DNA of 64,000 nucleotides from Chaenocephalus aceratus (taxonomy: Eukaryota > Chordata > Actinopteri > Perciformes > Channichthyidae). Position 1 is the first letter of the stretch, and every line of letters starts with the position of its first letter. The stretch is from NCBI GenBank assembly GCA_023974075.1, contig CM043808.1:22964227-23028226 (forward strand), given 5' to 3'. Both the position numbers and the translations under genes were made by a program. Positions 1-11,659 of this stretch are shown piece after piece. Under the pieces are notes generated by a model that did no database searches, was not told where the DNA came from, and saw only the letters and a list, made by a program, of their open reading frames with translations.

Positions 1-204
1 TTTGACAATCAAACGAAAAAATGAGTCCGAAAAAATGCAAGTCGCAAGGGGCAAGACTGAGGCTTTGCTGCAGACATTTAAAGCAAGTCTAAGAGCCAGC
101 GTAGTGGAACAGGGCAAAGGCCTGAATCCATTTGCTCATTGACATATTTAGTCCATGAGGGGCAACTGAACAAACAACTGTATTCCCACAGAGAGAAGAG
201 AGTA

Positions 205-236
205 GAGGGGGAAGGGGGAGGGGGAAGGGGGAGGGA
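205..236 (+). repeat. G-rich purine tract (imperfect GGGGGA/GGGGGAA repeat)
   Basis: Five runs of five G and one run of three G are separated by one or two A within about 32 bases. This is a low-complexity purine tract and matches the G-run pattern of quadruplex-forming DNA. No gene context explains it. Confidence 0.7.
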
Positions 237-2386
237 AACAGTTGAGAAAGTTAAGTTTCCTGTGGTTTTGTTTTCCCTTTATCCTTTTCTTTACTGAGAG
301 GAAGTAAAGGAGGAATACCAACCCGGACCACTCGTGACCAACTTCCAGAGTCTGATTGTGTTAAATCTACTTCCCTCCCTGGAGACTTGCAGCAGCCGCT
401 GGTGTGCTGGTCACAACTCAGAGGAGTGACTTTGGTGGGGTGAGGCTGGACTTGGCAGTGACTGAAGGAATCAGAGAGCAGAGGGGACTTTCCACAGCAG
501 CATCAGTCATGAAGCCAGAGACAGGCGTCCTCTTCTGTCATCCCATCCTCACACAACACTCCAGAAGCATCCGTCAGAATGAAGCCATGCTAGTGTGCTT
601 ATGCACTGGCATTAACATATCTGTGCCTCACACAAATACACACAACATTTGTTAATGGTATTATGTCATATCAAAATCCCTGGTGTGACTACTGGTTAAA
701 AACAACAACTATGAAGTTATAGATTTTCATTTTGGCCCCAAGTGTGCAGCCCTACTTAATGATAAATGTCCCTATGATTATTATCTCAAAACACAGCAGT
801 TTACAGGACCACAAAATGCAGGATATTACTGCTGCTTTAATGTGTTTTAGGATGAATTTTCCCATTAAAAGATCTTTCCAGAAGTGGTTCCCACTCACAA
901 GAGTATATGCATACAGAGCATATGAGTCAGTGGTCCTACCAAAATTGTAGAGAAAGAAATGGAAAAAGCGGATCTCCCTCATTTCCACAGGCCTCCACCC
1001 TTAGAAAAAGTAGATGTCTACATTTTTTTTTTTTTTTAAATCTCCTTGTAGAGGTGCATTACAAGTACAGTAGCTTGTCTTTGACCGTCCCTTTTCTACA
1101 GTAGGTCTCTCCCAGTCTGTCCCGTCTATCTCTACCGGCCACTCTATGCAACATTGGAAAAACACAAAAATAACAGTTTGTAAAAGATCAGAAATGTTCT
1201 AGGTAGAAAAAAGACACCTGAAGAATTTTTGGTATCGGCACAACTTTAACACAGTATTAAAACATTTGCACTCATATGGTATTGCACCATACGCAGTAAA
1301 ACAAGTGAGACAAACTTGTTAACTGCCTAAGGTAAAAAAAAAAATAACTTTAGCACTATTGAAAAAAAGCATTGAGATGGAGGAATTCAATTCCTTCAAG
1401 CTGTTTACTCAGAAGAGAAATACCGCTGTAGCTTTAAAGGGTTAATTTAAACTCTCTCTGGGCCTCAGCCCTTTTTTTTGTTTTGGTAAATCCTGTCATG
1501 CGAGGGGTCAGAAGGTAGATTGGGCAACGTGGCTTTATAGCCCTAATGAGCTGGAGGAAAGGGGGCAGAGTTGGGGATTTAAACTGGAAGGGCTTGCTTG
1601 GCTTGCTTGGAAAAGGGAGATTCACAACAAGAGGAGACTGGTTCTGTGTTTAACAACCACAAGAACATCCAACACTGATAATTTTCTTGCCATTGTCAGC
1701 CTTCTCTAGAAGAGTTTTAAATGTCATCTGGCCTGGGCGGGGTGTCTAAATGCTGCACACACACACACACACACATTCACAAGGACCAAAGAGGCAGCGT
1801 CCCACAGACAGCCACACCCAGGGGAGATGTTTTGGCCAGTGCTCATATTCCTACATTTCCAGCCAGGATTTTGTAGAGATTGTTTCCTCCCACTTCCCAT
1901 GCAGCCAGATGCAGTGAACAGCAGAGAGACAAACACACTTGAGTCTATATATATTGCTGTGAAGACTCATCCAGCTGCATTCCCTGAGGACAGTGTGCAT
2001 CCTCAAAGTAAAAAAAAAAAGCTCATGAGAACCCTCGCTGACCGTAGACCCATACAAGAAAGTGACGCTCAAACACCAGAGGCAATGAAGAAAACAAATT
2101 CAGGTCTTGACATCCCAGAATGAAGGGGCGGCCGCAGTGAAAGCTCCTTTGTTTTGATCTGTGCATAACACTGCAATAACTGCTCGAACAAGCTTTCACT
2201 GTCATGGCTACATGGTAATTATCACTTCAGATAACTTTAATGTTTTATTCATTCTTGATGAGCATACAGTCCGTTTCCAAACATGCACTCACACACCAGC
2301 TGGAACTTTTCAAAGTGGTCGGTCCACCCTGCTAGCAGCGGCCAAAGCTAGAATTAAGGATCCATGACGTGTATCTGAGCTAGTTT

Positions 2387-2414
2387 GGTGACAATTCTTC
2401 AGAGAATTGTCACC
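2387..2414. repeat. Short perfect inverted repeat (12-bp arms, 4-nt loop)
   Basis: The 12-base arm beginning GGTGACAA is followed by TCAG and then its exact reverse complement. No U-run follows and no gene is adjacent, so I do not call it a functional RNA. Confidence 0.75.
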
Positions 2415-3308
2415 ACACCCTCCACATGGTGACAATCACATTCTTGATCTCTTGTAAGATACAACAATATGTCATTTAATAGTACAGCATGTCACACCCA
2501 AGTAAATGGCCCTCTGTATGAACCTGACGTGACACTTGGTTTAATACACAGAACCTAAATAATGGTCAATCAAACCAGTCGGGAAAGCTTTCAGTTCATA
2601 CTTTAACCTTCTTTCAATGAAGAAATGCTATTCAGTTTGGATAAAACCGATGCAACCTATTGTGGTTTTAAACAAACTGTTGTGGCGTAACAGAAACCTC
2701 AACCAAGTCCATATCTAATAGCAGCTCATCACAGGATGCTGATTGGTCCATAGCAGTGTGATTTGGACACAAAGGTGCCGCTTGAAGCCTGACAATATGG
2801 ATTTTTTAATCATCTTGTGTTCCCGCATTTTTTGTTATTTGCAAGAATCCAGCTAATCTGTGTTTAGCTTAACAGGAAAAATCCAGAAGGTAAAAAGTAA
2901 AAGATTCAACAAAGAAAACCCAAGTTCAAAGCTGTATGAAGTGAACCCATGCCACTAAATCTAAAGTATGCATTTGGGGATTGATGCCGTTTGTCTTACA
3001 TTATCAAATGCACAGAGAATAACAGGAGAGAGTAATGATCGATGGGAAGAAAGCGTATAAAAAACAATAGAGGATAAAAAGACAGAGAAGACAAAAGACC
3101 ACTCAGGTAATCAGAGATGTATTGGTCTGCACACTGGATTGGGTAGGGGGAGGGGAAGGGCTAGCAGGATAGGTAGATAAGGCTTCAGGGTGTTAAGGGT
3201 AAGCCAACCAGGACTTCGTAAAAGTAACTACTCCTTAACATCTGTTTGAGCCCTTTGAGAACTGTTGTGCCATGAGGCGAACAACACACATCTGGTTCTC
3301 AACGGAGT

Positions 3309-3416
3309 TCAGCCTTGTAGGTCAACTTCAGGGCAGCAAGTAATGATATCTTTCATTCCAGGTTGTCTACCCATCGGTTCCATGTGATAACTTCTAATTG
3401 CTTGTTTAAAGATGAA
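3309..3416 (-). CDS. Last coding exon of the small minus-strand gene
   Basis: After the acceptor ATTTTCAG, 35 codons run to a TGA at 3311-3309. The text includes FIFKQAIRSYHMEP and GMKDIITCCPEVDLQG. The other two frames stop early. The composition reads like a conserved C terminus, but I cannot name it. Confidence 0.5.
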   Translation of the reverse strand, partial: FIFKQAIRSYHMEPMGRQPGMKDIITCCPEVDLQG

Positions 3417-6331
3417 CTGAAAATGAAAAAGATAGTTATTTTTATTTGATAAATGTCTCAAACTGTTATAATCAAATAGTTTTCTGTCTATCGACTAATT
3501 TCTTCAAAACTGGACAGTCCTGAAAATCTTTAAAAGTGACTTTACGGTATTTCCAGTGGCACACAAAATAGTGAAATGCAACACCAACCTGGTATTGTAG
3601 CAATGAAGGCTGTACTTAAAACATTTGACCAAGAGAATAAATCTTACATGACAGGTACATTTTGGTTGTATGTTTCAATGCTTAAACCCGTCCATCACAC
3701 AATAAAGTTACTACCAAAGGAGAGTCATTTATTCCAGCGTCACACGGTTCTACCCTGCACATTTGTCTCGCTATCGCCACTTCATTGCAGCTTGCGTAAA
3801 ATCCTGACGTGCTGGAAAACATGAGCCACCCCTCAAGAGGCATGAGTGTGCATGCATACGTGTGTGAACCATCATAAGAGGCAGAGAGACAACACACAGC
3901 ACTGTCGCCTCAGCACTCACCGGAGTGGTGATCTCACTGAAGTTTACATATGGGCCAAACAGCAGCTGAAATAACTCAAACAAACCTTCTATTAACCAAG
4001 TGTGTTAACTCTTTCTGGAGGATCATGACGACCGGTGTTGACAATCAGTAATGATGACAAAAAAGAGGAGTGTAAATTCTTCAGCCATTCAAACATGGCA
4101 GCCGGTGGGGATCACATGAACAAGAGCGCTAATGCTCTCCTCACAAGGCTCGTCTCAGCTGTGAAAACAACCTTCCACCTGCCCACCACACACACATACA
4201 CACAAACACACCTGCTTGTCAGTCACCTCTCAAAGCACTATTTCAGCTCCATGTAGGCTACAGCCCTCTCTCTTTCTCACCCTCCATCTCCCCGTCTCCA
4301 TTTCTGACCCAACAGCAGACAGACCTGGGTTTGTGAAGCTGTCACAGGATCAATTTTAACAAGCAGCCTCTATAGTCAGGGTGGAGCAATGCATATTCCA
4401 CATGTGCTGGGAGAATTATGAATTGTCTTATTGTAGAGTGTGCAGCCCTGGTTTGACCTGGTTTTGTTCACATACTCTTCCAATTATGAAGTAGAACACC
4501 TCATTTCAGACATATCTCTGTCGGCTGCACACACACCAGAAAAGTCTGTTTAAAGTGAGGGTGAGAACCGATTGGGCAAAAGCTTACACAACAGCGTGCA
4601 CGGCAATTTTTTGCGGGTTGATTTAGTGTACAGCTAAGCTACGTGCTTAATTTCCCCCTCTTTGCCATAAGAGAAAACATTTCCTTTGGGGTTGCTAGGG
4701 AAACCTGGATCTTTGTAATAAAAGCATTGCGGTCTGGACGTGAGCATTGTAAATTACAAACTGCATCGGCACGGAGGAATTCAGGGGCTGGACGGGTGTG
4801 GAAAGCTGGCATATGGATAGGACTGAATACATTTACCCACTTTTCTTATTAATACCTTTTCTATTTCGCAGTTACAGTAGAGAGAGTGAAACAGCAAGGA
4901 CAGAGAGTTGGCAGGGGGACTATGAAGGGAAGTCCCACAGATCTGACTGAAGCACATGCCACCGCTCTATGATGCCAACATAATAATATGATGAATTCAG
5001 GGTACAAATTACAGTTAAAAAAAAGCCAAAATAATAACAGACCCTTGACTGTCTGCCTTAAGTTGATGGGAAAAACATTCAGTTAACATAGTTTGTTCAC
5101 TAATACAATAGTTGACTGATTAGAAATGTGGAATGCAATGTAAAACTACCTGCTATCGGAGCCAGATTCACTGAACGACAATCATTCAAACCCACTACGA
5201 CCCACGCTGGATCGAACAGTCAGGGAGAACAACTCCCCCGTGGTACATAACATAATCAATTTTTTGTTTGTTGGATGAAGTTAAAAAAGAGCCTTTTTAG
5301 AAACATTGCTCAAAACGGATACTTTCAATTTTACATTAAGCCATTATGTCTTAAAAATCCTCTATTAACTTCTTAAATGGTCACTTTCATGTTTATCAAC
5401 CTTGTCAGCCTAATAAACAAGTACTTATATATGAATTTGATAAAAACAGAGTCTGAAATAAAGCTTTGTGAGCGTCAGATTTAAGTCCTGTATGAAAAGA
5501 AGACAGCATGATTATGACACGGTTTCATCTTTTTTTCATGCATCCCTTTTATAAGTCACAGATCAACATTGTGTTGATCCTCACACCAACACAATGCTAT
5601 GCAAAATGATAACACAAGAACCAAGTCACTTGAAGTCCCTTCCTCATCCATAGCCAGCAAGAAATTCCATCTTTCATCATAGATGGTCTCACAATATCAG
5701 GTGATATTTTGCTGATGTTTACAGTTTTCTCATCCAGAGCACTCCTCCTGCCAGAGCAACAACTTGTCAGTGTGTCTGTTCCTCTCTCGGAGGGTGGCGT
5801 CTACAAAAGATGAACCTATGGAATGAACCACAGAGAAAGGGATCACAGGGTGCGGCTCTTTAAAGCCATCCCTGCATTCTTGTCTTCCCTTCTCTCCGCT
5901 GCCATTGGTCACCTTGACTGTTACTTTCTCTTTTTTCCTTGCAAACGTGTTACAATCAACCATCTCCTGTTTTCTTCGAGCCTTTGTTGCTTTAATTTGC
6001 TTCTGTCCCGTTTCCCTTGCCTCCATGGGAACAGAGGTTAACCATGCACAACAGGATTTTTGGCTGTGTCAGTGTTTCCTTTCAGTGACTGCTCTTATGC
6101 ACGTACAACCAAACCTTTTTCAATATGACACAACCGGATAATCTGATTATTTATCAGACATCATTTGGTTCATGCGAGCACACTGTAGGAGAGGTGTGTC
6201 CTGTATAGAGCAGCAAACATTAAACATAGCCTTGAGGTAATAAATCTCTAAAACATACCAGATCTCCACTTGATGATGTCGTTGAACTCTTCGTTGGCTC
6301 CGCCCTCTGCAGTGTCCCTGTGTGATGCCAT
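3309..6331 (-). CDS. Unrecognised small spliced gene, about 82 aa (gene-level span)
   Basis: Three minus-strand exons join in frame: 6259-6331 (coding part), 3921-3988 and 3309-3416. Their coding lengths are 73, 68 and 108 bases, 249 in total, or 82 codons plus a stop. The start MASHRDTAEGG is the first in-frame ATG in the inferred mRNA and has a good context (GACATGG). An in-frame TGA lies upstream in the putative first exon. The middle and last exons read like real protein (FGPYVNFSEITTP; IITCCPEVDLQG). I see no signal peptide, transmembrane segment or family motif. The protein is acidic at its N terminus and hydrophobic in the middle. The weak point is the middle exon's acceptor: the better-looking acceptor, at 3966, would give a 45-nt exon and would need another exon to fix the phase. 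I do not recognise the family. Confidence 0.5.
3921..3988 (-). CDS. Middle exon of the small minus-strand gene (acceptor uncertain)
   Basis: The donor CCG/GTGAGT at 3921 is strong. With the acceptor at 3989-3990 (TTAATAG) the exon is 68 nt and reads GLFELFQLLFGPYVNFSEIT, accepting phase 1 and leaving phase 0, which fits both neighbours. The alternative acceptor TTATTTCAG at 3966-3967 gives 45 nt and does not fit the phase without another exon. Confidence 0.45.
3989..6258. other. Intron of the small minus-strand gene
   Basis: This is about 2.3 kb between two proposed exons. I looked for a further minus-strand exon and found only weak candidates near 4270-4345 and 5150-5230. Neither has both good splice sites and a frame that fits. 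A short CA-type run lies near 4187-4210. Confidence 0.4.
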
Positions 6332-6381
6332 GTCAGCCAATAAATGTAACACTTGATATAATTCCAGCCCTTGTTCTGCAC
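6259..6381 (-). CDS. Start-codon exon of the small minus-strand gene
   Basis: On the minus strand the acceptor TTTCTTACAG precedes the exon and the donor TCTG/GTATGT ends it. The ATG is at 6331-6329. The 24 codons after it are acidic (EGGANEEFND), then IIKWRS, and end in phase 1. The first 50 bases are 5' UTR. A second frame is also open across this exon, but it has no ATG with comparable context. Confidence 0.55.
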
Positions 6382-7121
6382 CTGTAAGAAACAATAAAAC
6401 ATAAACTCCTTTCTGCTTTAATGTGACTTTAAGCTGTGGTAATAGCTCTAGAGAGTGGACGTGTCATATGCATTGGAGCAAACCAGTCAAACATGGTCAC
6501 ATAGCACGCAGGAATGATCTGACACTTCTTAAGGAACACCGTAGGTCATTAAAACACTAACAGGTGCTTGAGACTTCACCTCCATATCCGCTGAACAATG
6601 CTGGCGAGGAAACACACTCTCAAGGCTTTAGGCTGACAATCTGGTGGTTGATTTATGTCTCTAACAACTCCTAGTAGTGTAATTGATGCTGTAATAATGC
6701 AAAATCATAGTGTAGACTTTGTAAAGACTCAGGAACCAACTAACCAATACACTTAGAGATGTGAAAATCCTTTGGTCAGCCACCATTTGTTTTGCTGTGC
6801 TCATGTTGCTTTGGTTGGTCGCCACTAACCATCATCCACAGCTAACACTTGTCAAATCTAAAGCTTTCTTCTAATGTTGAACTTCAAGTTGAATTATAAA
6901 GTATTTCCACTAAATATTTAGTAAGATTTGATTTAAAACATAGTCAAACTATACTGTAATGATTTGCATTTAGTCATTATCTAATTTGTTACGTTAGGGC
7001 CATGATAATGATCATTATGTAGGTAGCTAGAGCATCCTGCAAGACTGCAGACAGTTGGTAAGGTTTATCATCATGCAACCAGTGATGCGTTTCATTGGTT
7101 TATTTAAGTGTGTTTAGGTTG

Positions 7122-7177
<56 letters not shown>

Positions 7178-8261
7178 AACCTTTTTCCAGGAAAGGGAAC
7201 CCTTGACTGCTTCTTGAAAGTGGTGAATCTCTAGTTATGGGCTCAAGTGATAAGTGTTTCCTTTAGGGGATTCATGAAATATGTGAATGACTTGTCATGT
7301 GCAAATATTTTCAAATGTTCCTGTGTTTTCTATCAGTTTCATAATGACCACTATGGTGGGTGCCTAACTTTCAGAAGCTGCAAATGAAACACCATCTGTA
7401 ATAATCTCCTAATGTTAAAATGTGACTCAAATTAATAGGTCAGCTGTTAATGCACTTATTTTTCTGCATCTTGTTGCAGATTTAGAAATCTGCTTAGGTG
7501 TAATGCTTGTGGTCTGTTTTAATTCAGGCTGTTATCCTTTCATTAAAAACTCAACCATGTCCACTCCTAAAATAGTTTGCTTTTACCATGAAAGGAGTGC
7601 ATGTTCCTGTTTTATCAGGCAGTACTTGGTGAGTTACAGTTCTTGAGGGATGATGCAAGACCCAAAAATAACAACTGTAAGCTCAAGGAAGGGACACACA
7701 CATTTGTGTAGCTGGTGTCTTCACAATTTCGGTTCCTCTCACTGGGAGAGGAGTAGTTTTGACATCAGTGGCAAACAACTGAAAGGATACAACAGAGAGT
7801 TTACATTTGAAGCTGTGAACCTCAAGGGTAGTTCAGTACTTTCTAGATTGATTTCAACAAGAACAGTGTCAATGGCTTGGCTTAATAACAATACATTTTA
7901 AGTAACTTTGTGTATTGTGTTAACCTGACGTGATAAACACCTTCCCGACAAGACTTAACACCATGATACTGCTAAAAGAAAATACAAAAAGGAACTTACA
8001 AATCTATTATGGCCTTGCTGTAGTTAATTTTTATCTCCAAGGTATGACTGGTATTTAGAGCTTAACTTTTCAAACTGGTTGCAATGTACACTAACAGCTA
8101 GCTACGCGTAAAGTAGGGAAGAAAGTTATTGTTTGACGTCTTTTTTTAACGTTTTAACTTTTTACAGTTTCACCGTCTGACTTCAAACTGCAAAATAACC
8201 AAGATAATGCGTTTATTAATGTTACATGTTAACAAACATCATGGATACAAATCTCACTCAC
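6382..8261. other. First intron of the small minus-strand gene
   Basis: This stretch is AT-rich non-coding sequence. Its only distinct feature is the TTAG-type microsatellite near 7122-7177. Confidence 0.4.
7122..7177 (+). repeat. Tetranucleotide microsatellite (GTTA)n, about 14 units
   Basis: Uninterrupted GTTA units run for about 56 bases. This is a simple repeat with no telomere motif. Confidence 0.95.
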
Positions 8262-8308
8262 CTCTGCTGTCACCAAGGAGTCAGGAGACGTGCTCCCTCA
8301 CAACAAGT
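8262..8308 (-). other. Putative non-coding first exon of the small minus-strand gene
   Basis: On the minus strand a strong donor (CAGAG followed by GTGAGTG) ends an exon at 8262. A TATA-like ATATATAAAG lies at about 8330-8343, which places a start near 8300-8308. No ATG reads into the next exon, and a TGA in the relevant frame supports a non-coding role. The TATA-like block sits in a motif (CCATAGACTGTATATATAAAG) that recurs widely in teleost genomes, so the promoter may be repeat-derived. Linkage to the exon at 6259-6381 is inferred. Confidence 0.4.
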
Positions 8309-8430
8309 CCCAAACGTGTAGAGTATGGACCTTTATATATACAGTCTATGGTATGGACACACAAACAATGTAAAGTGTAGTGGAAAAGTTGAACATTCGA
8401 AAACGCATATCCAATTCATTTAAGGCATTT

Positions 8431-8715
8431 TCAACTCAGAGAGGCACTCTTCTTAACTACCAAGCTAACTAAAATGAACCGTCCTCGAGCGCACCCAGTC
8501 TCCACAATGTGTTTAAAAAAAGCTTTCAGAGACGCCTGTTTGCACCGCAGCAAACTACCGTAGTGTTTAAAGCACACGGCAGGCTGACTCTTGGAAACGG
8601 AGAGATGGTTATTACGTTTCACGGGTGAACGCCGCGGTACGGTGGACTCAGGTCCCACAACTTTATTCCTGTTGCTTACTTGACTCTTTCTCCCTGCCGC
8701 TAACACCAACGTCAA
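8431..8715 (-). other. Open frame of 94 codons, probably not a gene
   Basis: This minus-strand frame lies upstream of the putative TATA box of the small gene, in a somewhat GC-richer patch. It shows no motif, no splice sites and no neighbour logic. It may be promoter-proximal DNA or chance. Confidence 0.15.
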
Positions 8716-8883
8716 GCTCCAGAGTTAGATACACATACCAGAAATGCTGCAACAGGTCCTTCAAAGTAAAAGAGACTGAACATACCAGCATTTAATCTTG
8801 TTTCTGATCTTCTACAAACATTTTTTTGTATTTAAAGTAGATACTTGCTGAAAGAATAGACCACTTTTTTTTAAATATTCCAT

Positions 8884-9170
8884 CTTAGAACTCCCGCTTA
8901 TCCGTGGTCGGATCGCGGGGGTAGCAGTTCCAGCAGAGAGCCCCAAACTTTCTTTTCCCTGGCCACATCAACCAGCTCTGACTGGGGGATCCCAAGGCGC
9001 TCCCAGGCCAGCGAAGAGATATAATCCCTCCACCTGGTCTTAGGTCTACCCCTTGGTCTCTTCCCAGCTGGACGTGCCTGGAACACCTCCCTAGGGAGGC
9101 GCCCAGGTGGTATCCTAACTAGGTGCCCGAACCACCTCAACTGGCTCCTTTCGACATATAATGTCATACA
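8884..9170 (-). mobile_element. 3' fragment of a non-LTR retrotransposon (LINE) ORF2 tail
   Basis: The minus-strand frame reads LRWFGHLVRIPPGRLPREVF, then RPRGRPKTRWRDYI, then a WERLGIP block and LLPPRSDHG. This is the familiar C-terminal tail, downstream of the reverse transcriptase, of LINE ORF2 proteins seen in many copies in fish. The RT domain itself is absent, so the copy is heavily 5'-truncated. The element's tail continues to about 8884 (GGATAAGCGGGAGTTC). The clade is not assigned. Confidence 0.85.
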
Positions 9171-9728
9171 TATATATTATTTAGATCTGTTTTATGGTAA
9201 AATATAATTCAGAAAATGTAGACACTATTGACTATGTGAATATTCTAGGTAAATATGTTTATAATAAATAGGTAGTTAAAAGTGTATCGCTTCCATTTCA
9301 GTCTTAAGTGTATTTTACCTTCTAATTTATTGTGTCTGCTTACCTGGATGTTTCTCGCATTTGTAATTGTGATTTTCCATCAGTTACACAACTGTTGATG
9401 AAATGGTGTCCTTCGTCTCTGTATAGTAATTTCATTTTCCTCGTTTTAAATAAACTACCGTGGCTTCCAGCTAAAGATGTCCTGCTACCCCTTACATTAC
9501 ATGTACAACATTTCTTAAATATATATGACATGAATTATGAATTAAAGATCAGTAATATAATGAAATTACCTGATCTCTCAATTTGACATTAGAAAGCTAA
9601 ATGTTTCGTTTCTCACTTTTATTTTGAAGTTTTTAACTGGAACCTCTTTGTTCACTCCGGGAAATTGACGGTGGTCTTGAGGTTTTCCCTCGGGCTCTAA
9701 AAGTTTTTCCTGACGCGGAGATGGAAAC

Positions 9729-9824
9729 ATGGCGCGGTGGGCGTCACGTGACGTAACACCAGCGAAACCAGTGATTCCCACTGGGAGACACAACACTTTA
9801 CAAGAAACTTTAACTGTGGAATAA
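9729..9824 (+). other. Short open frame (31 codons) beside an E-box/CRE site
   Basis: An ATG in good context (AAACATGG) opens a 31-codon frame starting MARWASRDVTP and ending at TAA. It lies in a locally GC-rich patch and could be an orphan first exon or a uORF. No donor site or downstream exon was found. Confidence 0.15.
9743..9756. promoter_or_regulatory. Palindromic E-box GTCACGTGAC overlapping CRE-like TGACGTAA
   Basis: GTCACGTGAC is a perfect 10-bp palindrome of the USF/TFE3 type. It shares bases with TGACGTAA, an ATF/CREB-type site. Such pairs are typical of proximal promoters, but no clear gene starts here. Confidence 0.45.
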
Positions 9825-10061
9825 AAACTGGAATGTTTAGTAGGCCAAGGGGCGAGGCTTTCCACAACTATTTAAACAAGGCATTTACCCAATATATTTC
9901 TTACATTTATGTGTAATGTGACAGAGATTACTTTAATCAAAAGAATGATGACTATATGCAGTGATCGAAAAAAGGTATACAGAAATAAAAATAGCAATTT
10001 GACAGTGAAAAAACGATGATGAAAATCCTTTTATTCAAAATCCTACTGATTTACATTTACT

Positions 10062-10114
10062 AAATACATTTTTAAGTTTTTTGTATTTAATACAAAAAAC
10101 TTAAAAATGTATTT
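10062..10114. repeat. 53-bp perfect palindrome (26-bp arms, 1-nt spacer)
   Basis: The arm starting AAATACATTT at 10062-10087 is followed by a single T and then its exact reverse complement at 10089-10114. All 26 positions pair. The arms are AT-rich (TTAAGTTTTTTG in the middle). It may be a foldback from a small insertion or a replication-generated inverted duplication. Confidence 0.95.
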
Positions 10115-11659
10115 TGTCAGTATAATTACATGATATTTGATTAGTAATAATAATAATATCAGAATCAGATTCATATTACTGATATGATAACATATACGCA
10201 GCTTCATTCAAATGCTGTTACATGGCTGAGTTCATTTGAACTACTTTTTACACTATTGGTTAGTTTAATCTATAATTGATCATGTGTTATGTAAATGATT
10301 AATCTGAAAATCAACTAAATGGTATACTCAGATTAATTCTAAAGTACAATGTTTCCTTCCTCAATGTGGTGAACTATAAAATAAGGTGGCAAGAAATTGA
10401 AATACTAGAATGATTTCATGCAAACATCAAACAGTTCACTAAATAATACAAATCTTTATTCAGATTACATCTTCCACTTGAAGTGCATATTAAAACCAAA
10501 AAGAGCAGACCATTTAACACTTAACATGTACAAATAAAAGTACAATAAAAACAATCCAGTAACAATCCCAACCATAAGAACAACAAAAGCCTTTAACATT
10601 ACCACACATGACCTCATCTCTTATCGTTTCATTTTATTATACTGCATGATGTGTTTCCAGTACCTGAGGAAAATGACATTTGGAAAGCGTCCCTGAGGCT
10701 TTGTGGATGCAGAGATGTTGATCGTACATCTTAAGCGCTCATCCTTCCTCCTCCTTATTCTCAGTTATCAGGGATCTGTTGTTGATGCTTTCTCACATCC
10801 CCAAAGAAGAAGCTCAAGTTCATTCATTAGTGCTCACTTAGGGCCTCAAACACCTATCAAGTGACAGCCCTTTTTGTAGGTGGTGAGTATGAGTGAGACA
10901 GGGGACAGGTGGGAATACTCACTTATGGTTAACTGAAACAATATGTTAACTGATAAGTACAAAAAACATCTATTAGTATCAAAACTCCAGTGTAGGCAAA
11001 TGCCGTATGCACATGTTATATTGAATGTGTCACATAACTGCTACATATAGCCTACATAATATAACATGTATTGTGCTTGTTTACACTGCAGCACAAAATA
11101 CCTATATAAATGAATTTCAAGGAAGCTTCAAAACGCTAATTTCAGTCCTATCTTCTTGCATCCATGTGACTAGTGTGACAAACTTCTGAATAAGACTTTG
11201 AAAGAGTTACAGATGTGTGTTGAGAAGCGTTTCCTGTGGCAGTTGAAGATGACTAGGTATCCATGAGTCCAAGGCATCGCCCTTACTGTGAAATTATAGG
11301 GTGAAAATGTGCAGGCCTTCAATGAGCCAGAGATGGACAAAAGCCGAACGACTAAAATAAAGGATTAGACTGCCCTCTTCTGTCGAAAAGATGAAAATGC
11401 TACTTAAAGACAGACATTAATGTGGACGGATAAACGAGAAAATACATAAATGTATGCGGAAACCACCGCTGCCGCCAGATCGGCTGTGCAATCTCTAAAA
11501 TGTTGAGAATATTGGCCAATTAGCGTGCGAGCTCGAACATTCGTTGTCCAATTATGTTCCTGACTCCAACATTGGTATAACATTTGACCAATCACGACGA
11601 ATAAATGTTTAAGCATAGAAGGCAATGTTGCTGCTAGTTTTGTTTTGCTGACTTTTTTC

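Larger units (their letters stand above)
1..3308. other. No recognised gene; likely intergenic or 3' flank of the minus-strand gene
   Basis: I see no coding exon, RNA gene or complete transposon here. It holds a G-rich purine tract near 205-236, a poly-T run near 1024-1038, a short CA repeat near 1756-1775 and a perfect hairpin at 2387-2414. The right part probably includes the 3' UTR of the small minus-strand gene that stops at 3309. A minus-strand AATAAA lies near 2242-2247, but the true cleavage site cannot be told from sequence. Confidence 0.5.

Noticed and set aside
404..655. 83-codon open frame on the plus strand
   Set aside because: No motif, no splice sites and no protein-like composition. 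Chance frame.
4270..4345. Possible extra minus-strand exon with donor GTGAGA
   Set aside because: The acceptor is weak, and its outgoing phase does not fit the next exon.
5150..5230. Minus-strand stretch reading FDPAWVVVGLND with donor GTAGTT
   Set aside because: No acceptor in frame and a stop just upstream. It may be a repeat.
5730..6026. 98-codon open frame on the minus strand, inside the proposed intron of the small gene
   Set aside because: No fitting splice sites, and no frame compatible with the neighbouring exons. Rich in Lys/Arg by chance.
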